A stretch of DNA of 64,000 nt from Bacillus sp. Marseille-P3661 (GTDB lineage: Bacteria > Bacillota > Bacilli > Bacillales > Bacillaceae_J), in contig NZ_LT965953.1 in NCBI RefSeq assembly GCF_900240995.1, forward strand, positions 2,280,637-2,344,636. The letters are read 5' to 3'. Below, one piece after another: positions 43,885 through 52,579 of this stretch. Position 1 is the stretch's first letter, and each line of letters opens with the position of its first letter. Both the position numbers and the translations under genes were made by a program. Under the pieces are notes generated by a model, which was given only the letters and a program-made list of their open reading frames with translations, had not been told where the DNA came from and made no database searches.

Positions 43885-44358
43885 ATGATATTTGGTTTTA
43901 TATCGGTTTCTTTTTTGCTCTTGCTTGCAATTGCAGTTCCAAAACGCATTTCCGGAATTGAAATTTACGCCACATTCTTTTTTGCTTATTTTTTGGGTAT
44001 TACAACAGATCTAATTCTCGATTTAAAGTATAATTTATATGGTTATTATAAAGATGGAGTTCAAATTACTAGTATAATATATCTAATTTCCATATACTTT
44101 TCAGTCAGTACCTTATTTTTAAACCATTTCCCATATAAAGGAATATTGCTAACTAAAGGTATATATATAATGGCGTGGTCAGTCTTTTCAATTGTATATG
44201 AATCAATTATTGTAAGAACGAACCTTTTTTACTATAACGGATGGAAATTATCGTACTCCGCATCTCTATATCCAATTATTTTTACAATATTAGTATTAAA
44301 TTTATCATTTATAAGAAAGCTGTTAATGATCTATATAAGAAATGCGAAAGCGCCTTGA
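43885..44358 (+). CDS. CBO0543-family integral membrane protein
   Basis: This 157-residue protein has about five hydrophobic helices and short polar loops (LDLKYNLYGYYKDG, FYYNGWKLSYS) like the CBO0543 family, and is a distant relative of the protein at 150-677. It follows the MarR gene by 38 bp, same strand, with CAGGAG before ATG 43885, so it may be co-transcribed. Its function is unknown. Confidence 0.65.
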   Translation: MIFGFISVSFLLLLAIAVPKRISGIEIYATFFFAYFLGITTDLILDLKYNLYGYYKDGVQITSIIYLISIYFSVSTLFLNHFPYKGILLTKGIYIMAWSVFSIVYESIIVRTNLFYYNGWKLSYSASLYPIIFTILVLNLSFIRKLLMIYIRNAKAP

Positions 44359-44398
44359 TCAGCCGACAAACAAGGCTTCCTTTTCTTTTAAAAAACAA

Positions 44399-44443
44399 AG
44401 CCTGCTCTCAGTCATATTTTTGAAATATGCATCGAACAGGCTA
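44399..44443. terminator. Hairpin between convergent genes
   Basis: AGCCTG...CAGGCT encloses an inner ATATTT/AAATAT hairpin. It separates the membrane-protein gene from the HNH gene. There is a poly-T stretch on the plus side just after 44452, so it is a plausible terminator. Confidence 0.55.
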
Positions 44444-44452
44444 TCAGCATTT

Positions 44453-45712
44453 CTATTTTTTTATTACTTTTCTTAACTCTTCAATCGTAAGCATTGGTTT
44501 TTGGGAGTGGATCATACTGTGACAATTTGAACAAACTAAACAAATATCTTCTACTTCAGTTTGATCCCCATATTCACTATAAGCTGATAACGGTTTTTTA
44601 TGATGGCCTTCTATGAAATTTTCACCGATCGTTCCATAACTCTCTTCAAAGCTAAATTTACATATTTCACAAAATAATTTACCATATTGGCGCTTTTGCT
44701 TTTCCTTTGCAGCTTTAATGATTCTAGGGTCTCTTTCACGTTTTTTATGCAGCTTATAGACTTCTTTACCCTCTGTTGTGTATTTATTTGCTTTCGTCAT
44801 TAAACCCTTTGATATTAGCAAGTCCACCTCCGTTATTGTGGTTTGAAGAATGGATCGATTTGAGCCAAGCAGCTTTATGTAGGTAGAGAAATTAGTAAGT
44901 CCATTTGGCACAGCCTCAGCGTTGGTAGCCAAGGCATTTTCAAAAGCATGAACTTTCTTTATTACTTCATCAACACTGTTGGTTGGAATCTTATATACTT
45001 GCGGCTTTCCTGATGCCGGTACTAACTTGAGTAAACGAATGTGTGAAATCAATTGATAATAACGTTGATCAGGTGGAGTAGTTTGATGCGTTTTTAATTT
45101 TTCTTCGACAAATGACTGCATATTATCCATTGTGCGATAATAAAGAATCGTTTCAACAACATCTCTCCATTGTTCATACTTATAAGAAGTTGATACGAAA
45201 TAGTTGAATTCTAAATCTGATATTTCATATTTACCTGTTAATTCGCCTATCTCAATTAACACTTTATATAATAAAAATAATGGATACAGTTGAAACTCCT
45301 CTTTAGATTTGGTTTCGAATAGCGGTGTAATACAATATACCTTCTCAATTTGCTGTTCAATAAGATCGAGATAATCGTTTACCTTTTCATAGTTCCCATT
45401 AACTCTTTCCTTAATCGCATAAAAAGCTGCTGTTGGTTCACATTTTACATAATCCCTATTAGTTGGATCCAATAATCCAAATACTTTCGATGAAATCATA
45501 CTTTTAAACATCGATGCCTCTAATTTTATGTTTGAACGGAGATTAAATCGTTCTCTTAATAAATCTAAATCTTTTTGAGTCGCATTGGGTCCAGCATTAC
45601 TGATAAGATCAACTAAATAACACATCTTTACAAAATTTTTACTATGATTGCCAAAGTACCAATACTTCTTATTCTTGATGGCTAAAATAATATGATCTAT
45701 ATCAATAATCAA
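44453..45712 (-). CDS. HNH endonuclease domain protein
   Basis: The product is about 419 residues from TTG 45712, which has AAGGGGAG seven bases upstream; an ATG at 45751 has no site. The C-terminal 80 residues form an HNH nuclease: CEIC, EGHHKKPLSAYSEYGD and CLVCSNCHSMIH, that is, two zinc CxxC pairs and the HH/N/H catalytic set. The long N-terminal part (residues 1-300) is helical and unknown. Such proteins often act in restriction or phage defence, but nothing else here supports that. It is flanked by terminators on both sides. Confidence 0.8.
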   Translation of the reverse strand: MIIDIDHIILAIKNKKYWYFGNHSKNFVKMCYLVDLISNAGPNATQKDLDLLRERFNLRSNIKLEASMFKSMISSKVFGLLDPTNRDYVKCEPTAAFYAIKERVNGNYEKVNDYLDLIEQQIEKVYCITPLFETKSKEEFQLYPLFLLYKVLIEIGELTGKYEISDLEFNYFVSTSYKYEQWRDVVETILYYRTMDNMQSFVEEKLKTHQTTPPDQRYYQLISHIRLLKLVPASGKPQVYKIPTNSVDEVIKKVHAFENALATNAEAVPNGLTNFSTYIKLLGSNRSILQTTITEVDLLISKGLMTKANKYTTEGKEVYKLHKKRERDPRIIKAAKEKQKRQYGKLFCEICKFSFEESYGTIGENFIEGHHKKPLSAYSEYGDQTEVEDICLVCSNCHSMIHSQKPMLTIEELRKVIKK

Positions 45713-45858
45713 TTGTAATCTCCCCTTATCAATTCTAAGTATACGCTGCATTTTAAGATAAGCACTTATGCCTACCTATTCAATTTATCTTCAAAAATGT
45801 GTTTATTTATGCATAAGAGTAAAGAATAAACAATAATTATTAATTGTAACTTCAAACC

Positions 45859-45895
45859 AATAAAGCCACCTAACACTTGATTAGGTGGCTTTATT
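45859..45895. terminator. Bidirectional intrinsic terminator
   Basis: A perfect 15-bp stem AATAAAGCCACCTAA/TTAGGTGGCTTTATT with a 7-nt loop lies 13 bp beyond the thioesterase gene on the minus strand. Confidence 0.85.
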
Positions 45896-45907
45896 ACAAG
45901 AAACAAT

Positions 45908-46348
45908 CTATTGTTGTTGATTAGAATATTGCTGAATGATACCAGTTTCGATAATTGCAGCTCGCATATCAGGTGGTATTGAAATAGCTTTTACCCTCTC
46001 TCCACCAATACTTGCTAATGCTCGAACTTGATAACCGTAGGCAACTACTTCACCATCTTTAACAAACTCATGACTAAACTTTATCACTTTATCACGCAGC
46101 TCAGAAATTGATGTTTGAATGATTACATCGTCTTCATGGTATAAAGGTTTTTTAAATGTACATTTCGATTCGACAGAGGGGATTCCAATTTTATCAACTC
46201 TTACTAACTTTGATAGTGGAAATCCTATTGTTTCAAAGAAATTATGTGCTGCTTGGTCCATAAATTTATAAAAATTTGGTGAGAACACAATACCTGCTGC
46301 ATCAGTGTCTCCCCACTCAACCCTAAAATGATATTTATGTACGTTCAT
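45908..46348 (-). CDS. Thioesterase of the 4-hydroxybenzoyl-CoA thioesterase type
   Basis: This 146-residue hot-dog protein has VEWGDTDAAGIVFSPNFYKFMDQAAHNFF near the N-terminus. The Asp of GDTD is the catalytic residue of the Pseudomonas-type 4-hydroxybenzoyl-CoA thioesterase. It hydrolyses acyl- or aroyl-CoA. AGAAGGGAAA precedes ATG 46348. It lies near the catabolic island and may serve it, but it is a separate transcription unit. Confidence 0.85.
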   Translation of the reverse strand: MNVHKYHFRVEWGDTDAAGIVFSPNFYKFMDQAAHNFFETIGFPLSKLVRVDKIGIPSVESKCTFKKPLYHEDDVIIQTSISELRDKVIKFSHEFVKDGEVVAYGYQVRALASIGGERVKAISIPPDMRAAIIETGIIQQYSNQQQ

Positions 46349-46577
46349 TTATTTCCCTTCTTTCATAGATACGTTTTGAGTGTACTATACTTCCCCGTTT
46401 GATGTGTTTCTTCTATTATTCTTATATACTGTGTTATTTAATTGATAATCGCCCCCTGATCCAACGAAGTGAACTACTATTGGTTGAACGTGATTTATAT
46501 TTATTATAGTTTAAAAAATTGAAATTTTCAAAAATAGTTCACCTTATTATGATAATAATCAGTAAAATATAAACCTT

Positions 46578-47258
46578 TTAAGTAGCATAGTCACCATTGT
46601 AGTGAACTAATGATACATCCTTGACACCTTTTACTTCTGATATATGATTTACAAAAGCTGTGTTATCTATCTTTAGCTTTACTTCAACAGTTAACTCAAT
46701 CATTTTATTTCGAATAATTTTAGATTTTAATACATAACTTAGATTTTTCATGCTCATTTTTACATTGCTATCAGCATGTTCTTCATAATGAATAACTAAT
46801 AGAAATACAGTTTCCTTAAATTTTTTTCTTGATAGGAAATAAATAACACCAGCTATAAGCACTGAGCTAATTAAAGACAGTAGAAAAAGGCCAGCTCCAC
46901 AAGCGATTCCAATAGCAATTGCCCAAAACATAAAGACTATATCAAGTGGATCTTTAATAGCCGTTCTAAAACGCACAATGCTAAGTGCACCAACCATGCC
47001 TAATGACAATACAATGTTTGTGCTAATTGTCATTATTATTAGTGACGTAATCATTGTCATTAGCACTAAAGTAATATTGAAATTATGACTATAAACAACA
47101 CCTTTATAAGTCTTTTTGTATACTACATAAATAAACACCCCTAAAAGAAGTGAAAAAAGCAGTGCGACAATTATCTGAACAATCGACAATTCGATAAACG
47201 AATCTAAATTTAAAAAGCTATTTTTAATAATGTCGTTAAAATTATATTGCTCCACCAT
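46578..47258 (-). CDS. DUF4956 membrane protein
   Basis: The product is about 226 residues, with four or five membrane helices in the first 145 residues (motif VRFRTAIKDPLDIVFMFWAIAIGIACGAG) and a small cytoplasmic C-terminal domain with a ferredoxin-like pattern. DUF4956 proteins are regularly encoded next to VTC-domain and CotH proteins, as here, and their function is unknown. ATG 47258 follows AGGGGGG. It is the last gene of the Pel operon. Confidence 0.85.
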   Translation of the reverse strand: MVEQYNFNDIIKNSFLNLDSFIELSIVQIIVALLFSLLLGVFIYVVYKKTYKGVVYSHNFNITLVLMTMITSLIIMTISTNIVLSLGMVGALSIVRFRTAIKDPLDIVFMFWAIAIGIACGAGLFLLSLISSVLIAGVIYFLSRKKFKETVFLLVIHYEEHADSNVKMSMKNLSYVLKSKIIRNKMIELTVEVKLKIDNTAFVNHISEVKGVKDVSLVHYNGDYAT

Positions 47259-47267
47259 CACACCCCC

Positions 47268-47981
47268 CTAAGGATTAAAATTATTTATACTCCTCTCTCT
47301 ACAAATTACATATTTAGAGATAGCAGACCGATTGTGACTATCTAGTTGAAGTATGGTTTGGATATGTGAAGGTATAAATTCGTTAAATTTCACTTCCATT
47401 ACAAGTAATGGGTATTTAATTGCTTCAACCGTCACAGTATCTTTATTAAAAATATCAGTTGAATTAACACTATAGCTTAATTGCTTATCAAAGGTTACTC
47501 GTACATCTGATATATCTCCCACATAAGCTTCGCGAACATAATCGACTATTACTCTCGGTGCAAGTTGTTCACTTCTCAACAACAAATAAAAATCACGGCA
47601 TACATGCTCTTGCTTTTCTTTTAAAAACTCGTAGTCCCAATGTAACAGTTGTTCATATTCACCCCTTGTCAATGGAACAGACTCTTTACTGATATATTCA
47701 CCAAAACGGTTTTTTCTCTCCAAGCGAATTACACTGTCGCTTAAATTGTAGATTCGAATACGGTACTTCTTCCGTTTAAACACTCCATAATTCTTTGTAA
47801 ATAGATCCGTGTCATACACATTGTCAAAATATAAACTACGGATATGATAGCCTTCCTCATCGATCGAATATTTATCTCGCTGTAGCACCATTTGGATCCT
47901 GCTCCGCAGTAGCTTATATTCAAATTCATTAATATAATATTTTAATTCATGACGCAGCTTCTTAGTAAACCCGCTCACCAT
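47268..47981 (-). CDS. VTC-domain protein (polyphosphate polymerase type)
   Basis: This protein of about 237 residues has the triphosphate-tunnel fold of the VTC catalytic domain: RHELKYYI near the start, IRSLYFDNVYDTDLF, KYRIRIYN, LERKNR and VEAIKYPLLVMEVKF. The paired Lys/Arg and Glu residues line a tunnel that binds nucleotide and polyphosphate. ATG 47981 follows AAGGCGGTG. With CotH and DUF4956 it forms a common trio of unknown joint function at the end of exopolysaccharide operons. Confidence 0.88.
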   Translation of the reverse strand: MVSGFTKKLRHELKYYINEFEYKLLRSRIQMVLQRDKYSIDEEGYHIRSLYFDNVYDTDLFTKNYGVFKRKKYRIRIYNLSDSVIRLERKNRFGEYISKESVPLTRGEYEQLLHWDYEFLKEKQEHVCRDFYLLLRSEQLAPRVIVDYVREAYVGDISDVRVTFDKQLSYSVNSTDIFNKDTVTVEAIKYPLLVMEVKFNEFIPSHIQTILQLDSHNRSAISKYVICRERSINNFNP

Positions 47982-48005
47982 GATCACCGCCTTAAATCCA
48001 TTAAA

Positions 48006-49694
48006 CTACTTTATTACTAACTCTTTTAAACCCCAATAATAGTTTTCGTCCTGATCTATATAGATTTCAAAAGGGATTTGCACATGTCCCTTTGAATCAC
48101 TAACAAGTACTCTCCAAAAATAACGGCCTACTTCAAGGTTTTGCATTTCAAAGTTTGTTTGCTGGAGAGACTTTTTTTCATAAATAATTTCGGTAAAATC
48201 AGGATCAGTGCTTATTTGTAGACTATAATCTAAATCATCCCCTTGAAAATCAAAGGATAAATCCCAGCTAAATCGAATTATTTCATCCTCAATTATAGCT
48301 TGCAAAAAAATAGGTGTGGGATATTCTAATAGTTTGTTAAAGGTTTGTATATTTTCAGCAGGCTGTTTAACTAATTGATAATATCGTTCATCAAAAGCAG
48401 CTGTTTCGACTGGTAAATAGGTTACATCAGGCTGTATTTCAATTATCGGCTTTATCGTAGTATAATAGGAATCTAGATATTCTTTTGTTTGTTCTTCTGT
48501 AACGATTTGATTTAATTGTTCAATTTTTTGTTGTAATGCAACTATATTGGCAGGATCCCTTAAAAACCTTCGATGCAGGACATTTCCCCAATACCTTGAA
48601 AGTCCCATCTGCCATTGTGGAACAGATTTATATTCATGCCAATCCCATGCTTTATCATAATCCCAAGGAATGAAATACCATTTTGTTGAATTTAACGGAC
48701 GATACAAATAATAGTTTTGTGAAAGTGTATCTACATTTCCAAAAATGAAATTTACCGCCAACCATGTTAAATAATTGTCCCTTTCGAAGTACTCACTAAC
48801 AACATCATTAATATTTTTTGTCAAATCATTTACCGCATCTAACATCTTTAAAAGTTCGGTATGATCGTTATCTCCTTTAATCTCCATTATCCTTTCAAAT
48901 TGACTAACATCATATCCCGGATCATCAACTACCTTAAGTTGTTCGGGATAGCGAAAAAATTCAAAGGATTCAATTTTGTATAAGTTGCCGTATGGATTTA
49001 ATCCATGAGCAGCCAAATAGCGTTTATTCACTTGTTCAATATGGGTAAATAACCCCATCGACTTAAACGAATTATCAGGTGGCATTTTTGTTAAATCTTT
49101 AACATGTAAATGTACAAAGTTAGTGCGCAGGCTTGGTAAATCAGGAAATAAACGAAAATAATCAAAAGATAGTTTATTCTTTACTCTTGTTTGATCAGAA
49201 ATATGTTTATTTAAATTTAGCACTTGTTGACCATTCCAAAGACCCGCAGAGTCACGAAGTTTAATTTTGTAAGATTTTTGAGCTGCAATGCGACTCGATG
49301 CTCCTCTAATGCTAATCGTAGCATTTGCTTGTGAACTTCCATAACCTAATGCCCCTGCTTTTGGTCCAGTTTCATCGCCTTCCTCTAAAATCACAGCTAA
49401 TTGTGGACTGCTTGTTTCAACACTATTAAACTGATACCATTTATTCATTTCATAAAAGGTTATGTTATTTTCCGATGTGCTTTCATTACTTAGGATCGTA
49501 ACGTAAAAATGAGTTAATTCGCCTTCTTCGCCAAATCTATAAATCCGCTTGTCTTCTACAAGCTTTTCTGGGTTTCGCTCTATTTCAGAATTCTCCTCAA
49601 CGTTTGCCACCTCATTATTCTTTTCTGTCTGATCAAGCCTTACCCCCATCAAGCTTACTCCAAAAATGAAAATTGATAACAACAATATCCACAC
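48006..49694 (-). CDS. CotH-family protein kinase-like protein, membrane-anchored
   Basis: This 562-residue protein has an N-terminal signal anchor and a CotH kinase domain (RGASSR, QKSYKIKLRD, LFTHIEQVNKRYL, NVDTLSQNYYLYRP, WYFIPWDYDKAW), followed by an immunoglobulin-like C-terminal domain. CotH proteins are atypical secreted kinases, and the spore coat CotH phosphorylates CotB. The GTG start is 25 bases from the only good site (AGGAGG). An in-frame ATA at 49712, seven bases after that site, would add RTRIF and give a better signal peptide, so a non-standard start is possible. Confidence 0.88.
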   Translation of the reverse strand: MWILLLSIFIFGVSLMGVRLDQTEKNNEVANVEENSEIERNPEKLVEDKRIYRFGEEGELTHFYVTILSNESTSENNITFYEMNKWYQFNSVETSSPQLAVILEEGDETGPKAGALGYGSSQANATISIRGASSRIAAQKSYKIKLRDSAGLWNGQQVLNLNKHISDQTRVKNKLSFDYFRLFPDLPSLRTNFVHLHVKDLTKMPPDNSFKSMGLFTHIEQVNKRYLAAHGLNPYGNLYKIESFEFFRYPEQLKVVDDPGYDVSQFERIMEIKGDNDHTELLKMLDAVNDLTKNINDVVSEYFERDNYLTWLAVNFIFGNVDTLSQNYYLYRPLNSTKWYFIPWDYDKAWDWHEYKSVPQWQMGLSRYWGNVLHRRFLRDPANIVALQQKIEQLNQIVTEEQTKEYLDSYYTTIKPIIEIQPDVTYLPVETAAFDERYYQLVKQPAENIQTFNKLLEYPTPIFLQAIIEDEIIRFSWDLSFDFQGDDLDYSLQISTDPDFTEIIYEKKSLQQTNFEMQNLEVGRYFWRVLVSDSKGHVQIPFEIYIDQDENYYWGLKELVIK

Positions 49695-49727
49695 GAAAAT
49701 TCTGGTTCTTATAAGGCTTCCTCCTGT

Positions 49728-51161
49728 CTATTTTATATGTCGAAATTTTATTAAAAAGCCTTCTATCCAGGTTTTTTTATCAACAAAAATAACCGGTTGT
49801 GAACAAAAAGTATAGTAATCTATGTTGTTAACGTAGTTAATTAATTTGTAGATAGCCACACATAAACTAATAAATGATGCTAAAAAAATTGGAAATCCGT
49901 AAACAGCTTTTAACATAAAGATAGCTGTAAACAATGTACTAACTAAAAAGAAGATAGCAGTTGTTAAAAAGGCTCCGAACTGATCATCATAATAAAGCAA
50001 TAAGATGATCATAGTGAATAACAAACTAAAAAATAAATTTCCAAGTGTAAGTATCATAAATAAATGCAATTGCTCAGACGTCATTCCAAATCTCGGTAAT
50101 AGTTGGCTTCCTATGGTTATACTGCATAAAACAACAATCAACTGTATTTCCGCTAAAAATGTAAGCTCAGTCGATAATACCTTAAACATATTTTTTTTTG
50201 CATCTAGTATCTCTCTTAAAGGATATGAATGTAGAATACGATGATAATATTCTTTATGTGCTTGATAAAAACTTGTTTCGACGTAAATCATAAATAAAAC
50301 CATCGCTGGCAGCACCGTTATATAAGAAAAAAAAACAGGAACATCATAGTAGGGTGATATTTTAAATGTTTGATCCACAACAATATTTAAATTTCCTTGC
50401 CAAATTATCAAGTTATGACTATACAATCCACCTATATAGAAAAAACCAGTAAAAAATAGGAATGGATATTTTTCTAAATAAATTAAAAATCGGAAGTATT
50501 CTTGATTGTTTTTCGTAAAATAGGACCTGATAAACTGGTTTAGTCTCATAATGATAAAGAAAAAGCCTACATCTAAACAAATAAAAACTGTAGTTGCATT
50601 ATTAAGTTCAAGCATGATAATGCATATCCAAAATAGGAGCGCAGATATAAAAAAGCCAACAATGAAACTTTTCACAATTCTGATATAATCCTTTATCGCT
50701 GAAACATACATAGCTTGAATCCAAATGATGATTAGCTCGGAAAAAAATAAATATGAACAAATTTTAAAAGCTAAAGGCAAAGGTGAGTTATAGTAAAAAA
50801 TAAATGTGCTGATTCCACCTATGCTTACACAAATACTTATTAGTCCAATCATCGACGATAAAATATAATCATCTTTCTCCAGAAATGATTGGTCTGCAAT
50901 AAAACGTGATATTGTAAAACTAAAGCCACCAGTAATAATTTGCGAAAAGATAAAGGCATATTCAATACCAGCCATAAAACGGTCGATTTCAGACTCTACA
51001 GTATTTAATAACCCTAATAAATGCTTGGCTAGAGTAATCAATACTACGCAAAAAAACATTGGGCCTACGGTAACGATCGTAGAATAGCTAAACGCTCTTA
51101 CATTTTTGATAATACCAGATTTTTGAAATAGCTCTTTCAATTGAAAACCAATACCAGCCAT
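49728..51161 (-). CDS. pelG: Pel exopolysaccharide transporter PelG
   Basis: This 477-residue protein has about 12 membrane helices and the PelG-type N-terminus MAGIGFQLKELFQK. PelG is a MOP-superfamily flippase-like protein that works with the glycosyltransferase PelF to move the Pel chain across the membrane. It starts four bases after the pelF stop, with GGTGATT as site, so the two are coupled. Confidence 0.92.
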   Translation of the reverse strand: MAGIGFQLKELFQKSGIIKNVRAFSYSTIVTVGPMFFCVVLITLAKHLLGLLNTVESEIDRFMAGIEYAFIFSQIITGGFSFTISRFIADQSFLEKDDYILSSMIGLISICVSIGGISTFIFYYNSPLPLAFKICSYLFFSELIIIWIQAMYVSAIKDYIRIVKSFIVGFFISALLFWICIIMLELNNATTVFICLDVGFFFIIMRLNQFIRSYFTKNNQEYFRFLIYLEKYPFLFFTGFFYIGGLYSHNLIIWQGNLNIVVDQTFKISPYYDVPVFFSYITVLPAMVLFMIYVETSFYQAHKEYYHRILHSYPLREILDAKKNMFKVLSTELTFLAEIQLIVVLCSITIGSQLLPRFGMTSEQLHLFMILTLGNLFFSLLFTMIILLLYYDDQFGAFLTTAIFFLVSTLFTAIFMLKAVYGFPIFLASFISLCVAIYKLINYVNNIDYYTFCSQPVIFVDKKTWIEGFLIKFRHIK

Positions 51162-51164
51162 TTG

Positions 51165-52577
51165 TTAATCACCATATTTCTGATAAAGCGCTCGATAATT
51201 TTCAATCCATTTTTCCTTAGTATAGTATTTTTTTACCCGTTGATAACCATTTTCACCCATACGTTGTCGAACCTCCTCATTCTCACAAAGATACAGTATT
51301 CCTTCAGCCATTTGTAAATAGTGCATAACCGGTACAATAATCCCCGCCATTCCAAATGTGTCATTAGCATTAGTTAATAATTCTCTGCATGCCCCTACAT
51401 CAGTTGCCACAAAAGGAATACGGCAAGCTAAGCCTTCTAATATTGCTAACGGTTGGGCTTCACTTATGCTAGAGAGCACCAAAACATCCATGCTCTGAAT
51501 ATATTTTTTTATATTAACTGGGCCAGTAAATGTTACATCTTCAAGAGCTAACGTCTCCATTAATTTAAGGCATTCTTGATAATAATCCTTATCCTCATCA
51601 ACAGGACCCATGATAAAGAATTTTGTGTTTGAACGCTTTCGTTTCACAATTGAAAAGCTTTGTAATAAAGTTTTAATATCCTTAATCGGTGTCACTCGAA
51701 CGATTGCACCAATAAAAATCTCATCATTGCCTTTATCAATTGCTTGAGGAAGATCCTGAAATTCTTCGAGAGATACGCCATTTGGGATAATCGACATCTT
51801 ATCAGGCGAACAGCCTAGCTCTTTTTGAACTTCCTGATTACGTTTGTATAAAGTTACAATCTCACTTGCAAATGTATATGCACAGGAGGACATATTATAA
51901 AAGTATTGAATCCAAATATCTTTAAATTGTCCTTTTACCCAATTCGCTTTAATGATTTCTTCTTCTCTTTCTCTCGAGTAAATTCCATGTTCAGTTAAAA
52001 TATATGGTTTGTTATATTGATAGGTTGCTATACTGCCAACTACTCCCGCGTAACCCGCTGATACACTATGATATAAGTCTGCCTTTGGTGCTTTATGGTT
52101 AATGCAAATGAATAAAGAAAGAACCATTGATCGCAATGTCCAATACATGGTTGTAAACGGTGTATATACATAATTCTCCAAACATATTTGTTTTAAAATA
52201 TCAAAGAAGTCTTTACTTGTTAAAAAGTTAGTAACAGAGTCAATTTTCCCACTAGTAAACAATGAGAAAACTTTTTCCCAATTTGCAAGTTTACTATCAA
52301 GTATTGACCGTATAGAAAAACTTTCTTCATGTGTCAGTTTGTATCTTTTTCCCCATTTAGTTTTCTCGGAGATAAAGGTATCTAAAGAAACCTCCTCAAT
52401 CCCTACTACATTTTCCGGCAACTGATAGTAATAGTTTTTTTTCATTTTCTCGGTCGCACATATGGCATATATAACAAATTCGTGTTCTGGCATACTTGCG
52501 ATTAAATTATGAACCCAGCCTGCCACACCCCCGAGTGTATAAGGATAGGACCCTTCCGCGATTATACATATTCTCAC
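51165..52577 (-). CDS. pelF: Pel glycosyltransferase PelF
   Basis: This 470-residue GT4 enzyme has the PelF opening AEGSYPYTLGGVAGWVHNLI, an inner HSVSAGYAG region and the C-terminal SISEAQPLAILEGLACRIPFVATDVG with the GT4 E-x7-E motif. PelF polymerises the Pel chain from UDP-sugars in the cytoplasm. The start is GTG 52577, two bases after the pelA-like stop. The epimerase at the head of the cluster could supply UDP-GalNAc or UDP-GlcNAc. Confidence 0.93.
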   Translation of the reverse strand: MRICIIAEGSYPYTLGGVAGWVHNLIASMPEHEFVIYAICATEKMKKNYYYQLPENVVGIEEVSLDTFISEKTKWGKRYKLTHEESFSIRSILDSKLANWEKVFSLFTSGKIDSVTNFLTSKDFFDILKQICLENYVYTPFTTMYWTLRSMVLSLFICINHKAPKADLYHSVSAGYAGVVGSIATYQYNKPYILTEHGIYSREREEEIIKANWVKGQFKDIWIQYFYNMSSCAYTFASEIVTLYKRNQEVQKELGCSPDKMSIIPNGVSLEEFQDLPQAIDKGNDEIFIGAIVRVTPIKDIKTLLQSFSIVKRKRSNTKFFIMGPVDEDKDYYQECLKLMETLALEDVTFTGPVNIKKYIQSMDVLVLSSISEAQPLAILEGLACRIPFVATDVGACRELLTNANDTFGMAGIIVPVMHYLQMAEGILYLCENEEVRQRMGENGYQRVKKYYTKEKWIENYRALYQKYGD

Positions 52578-52579
52578 TT

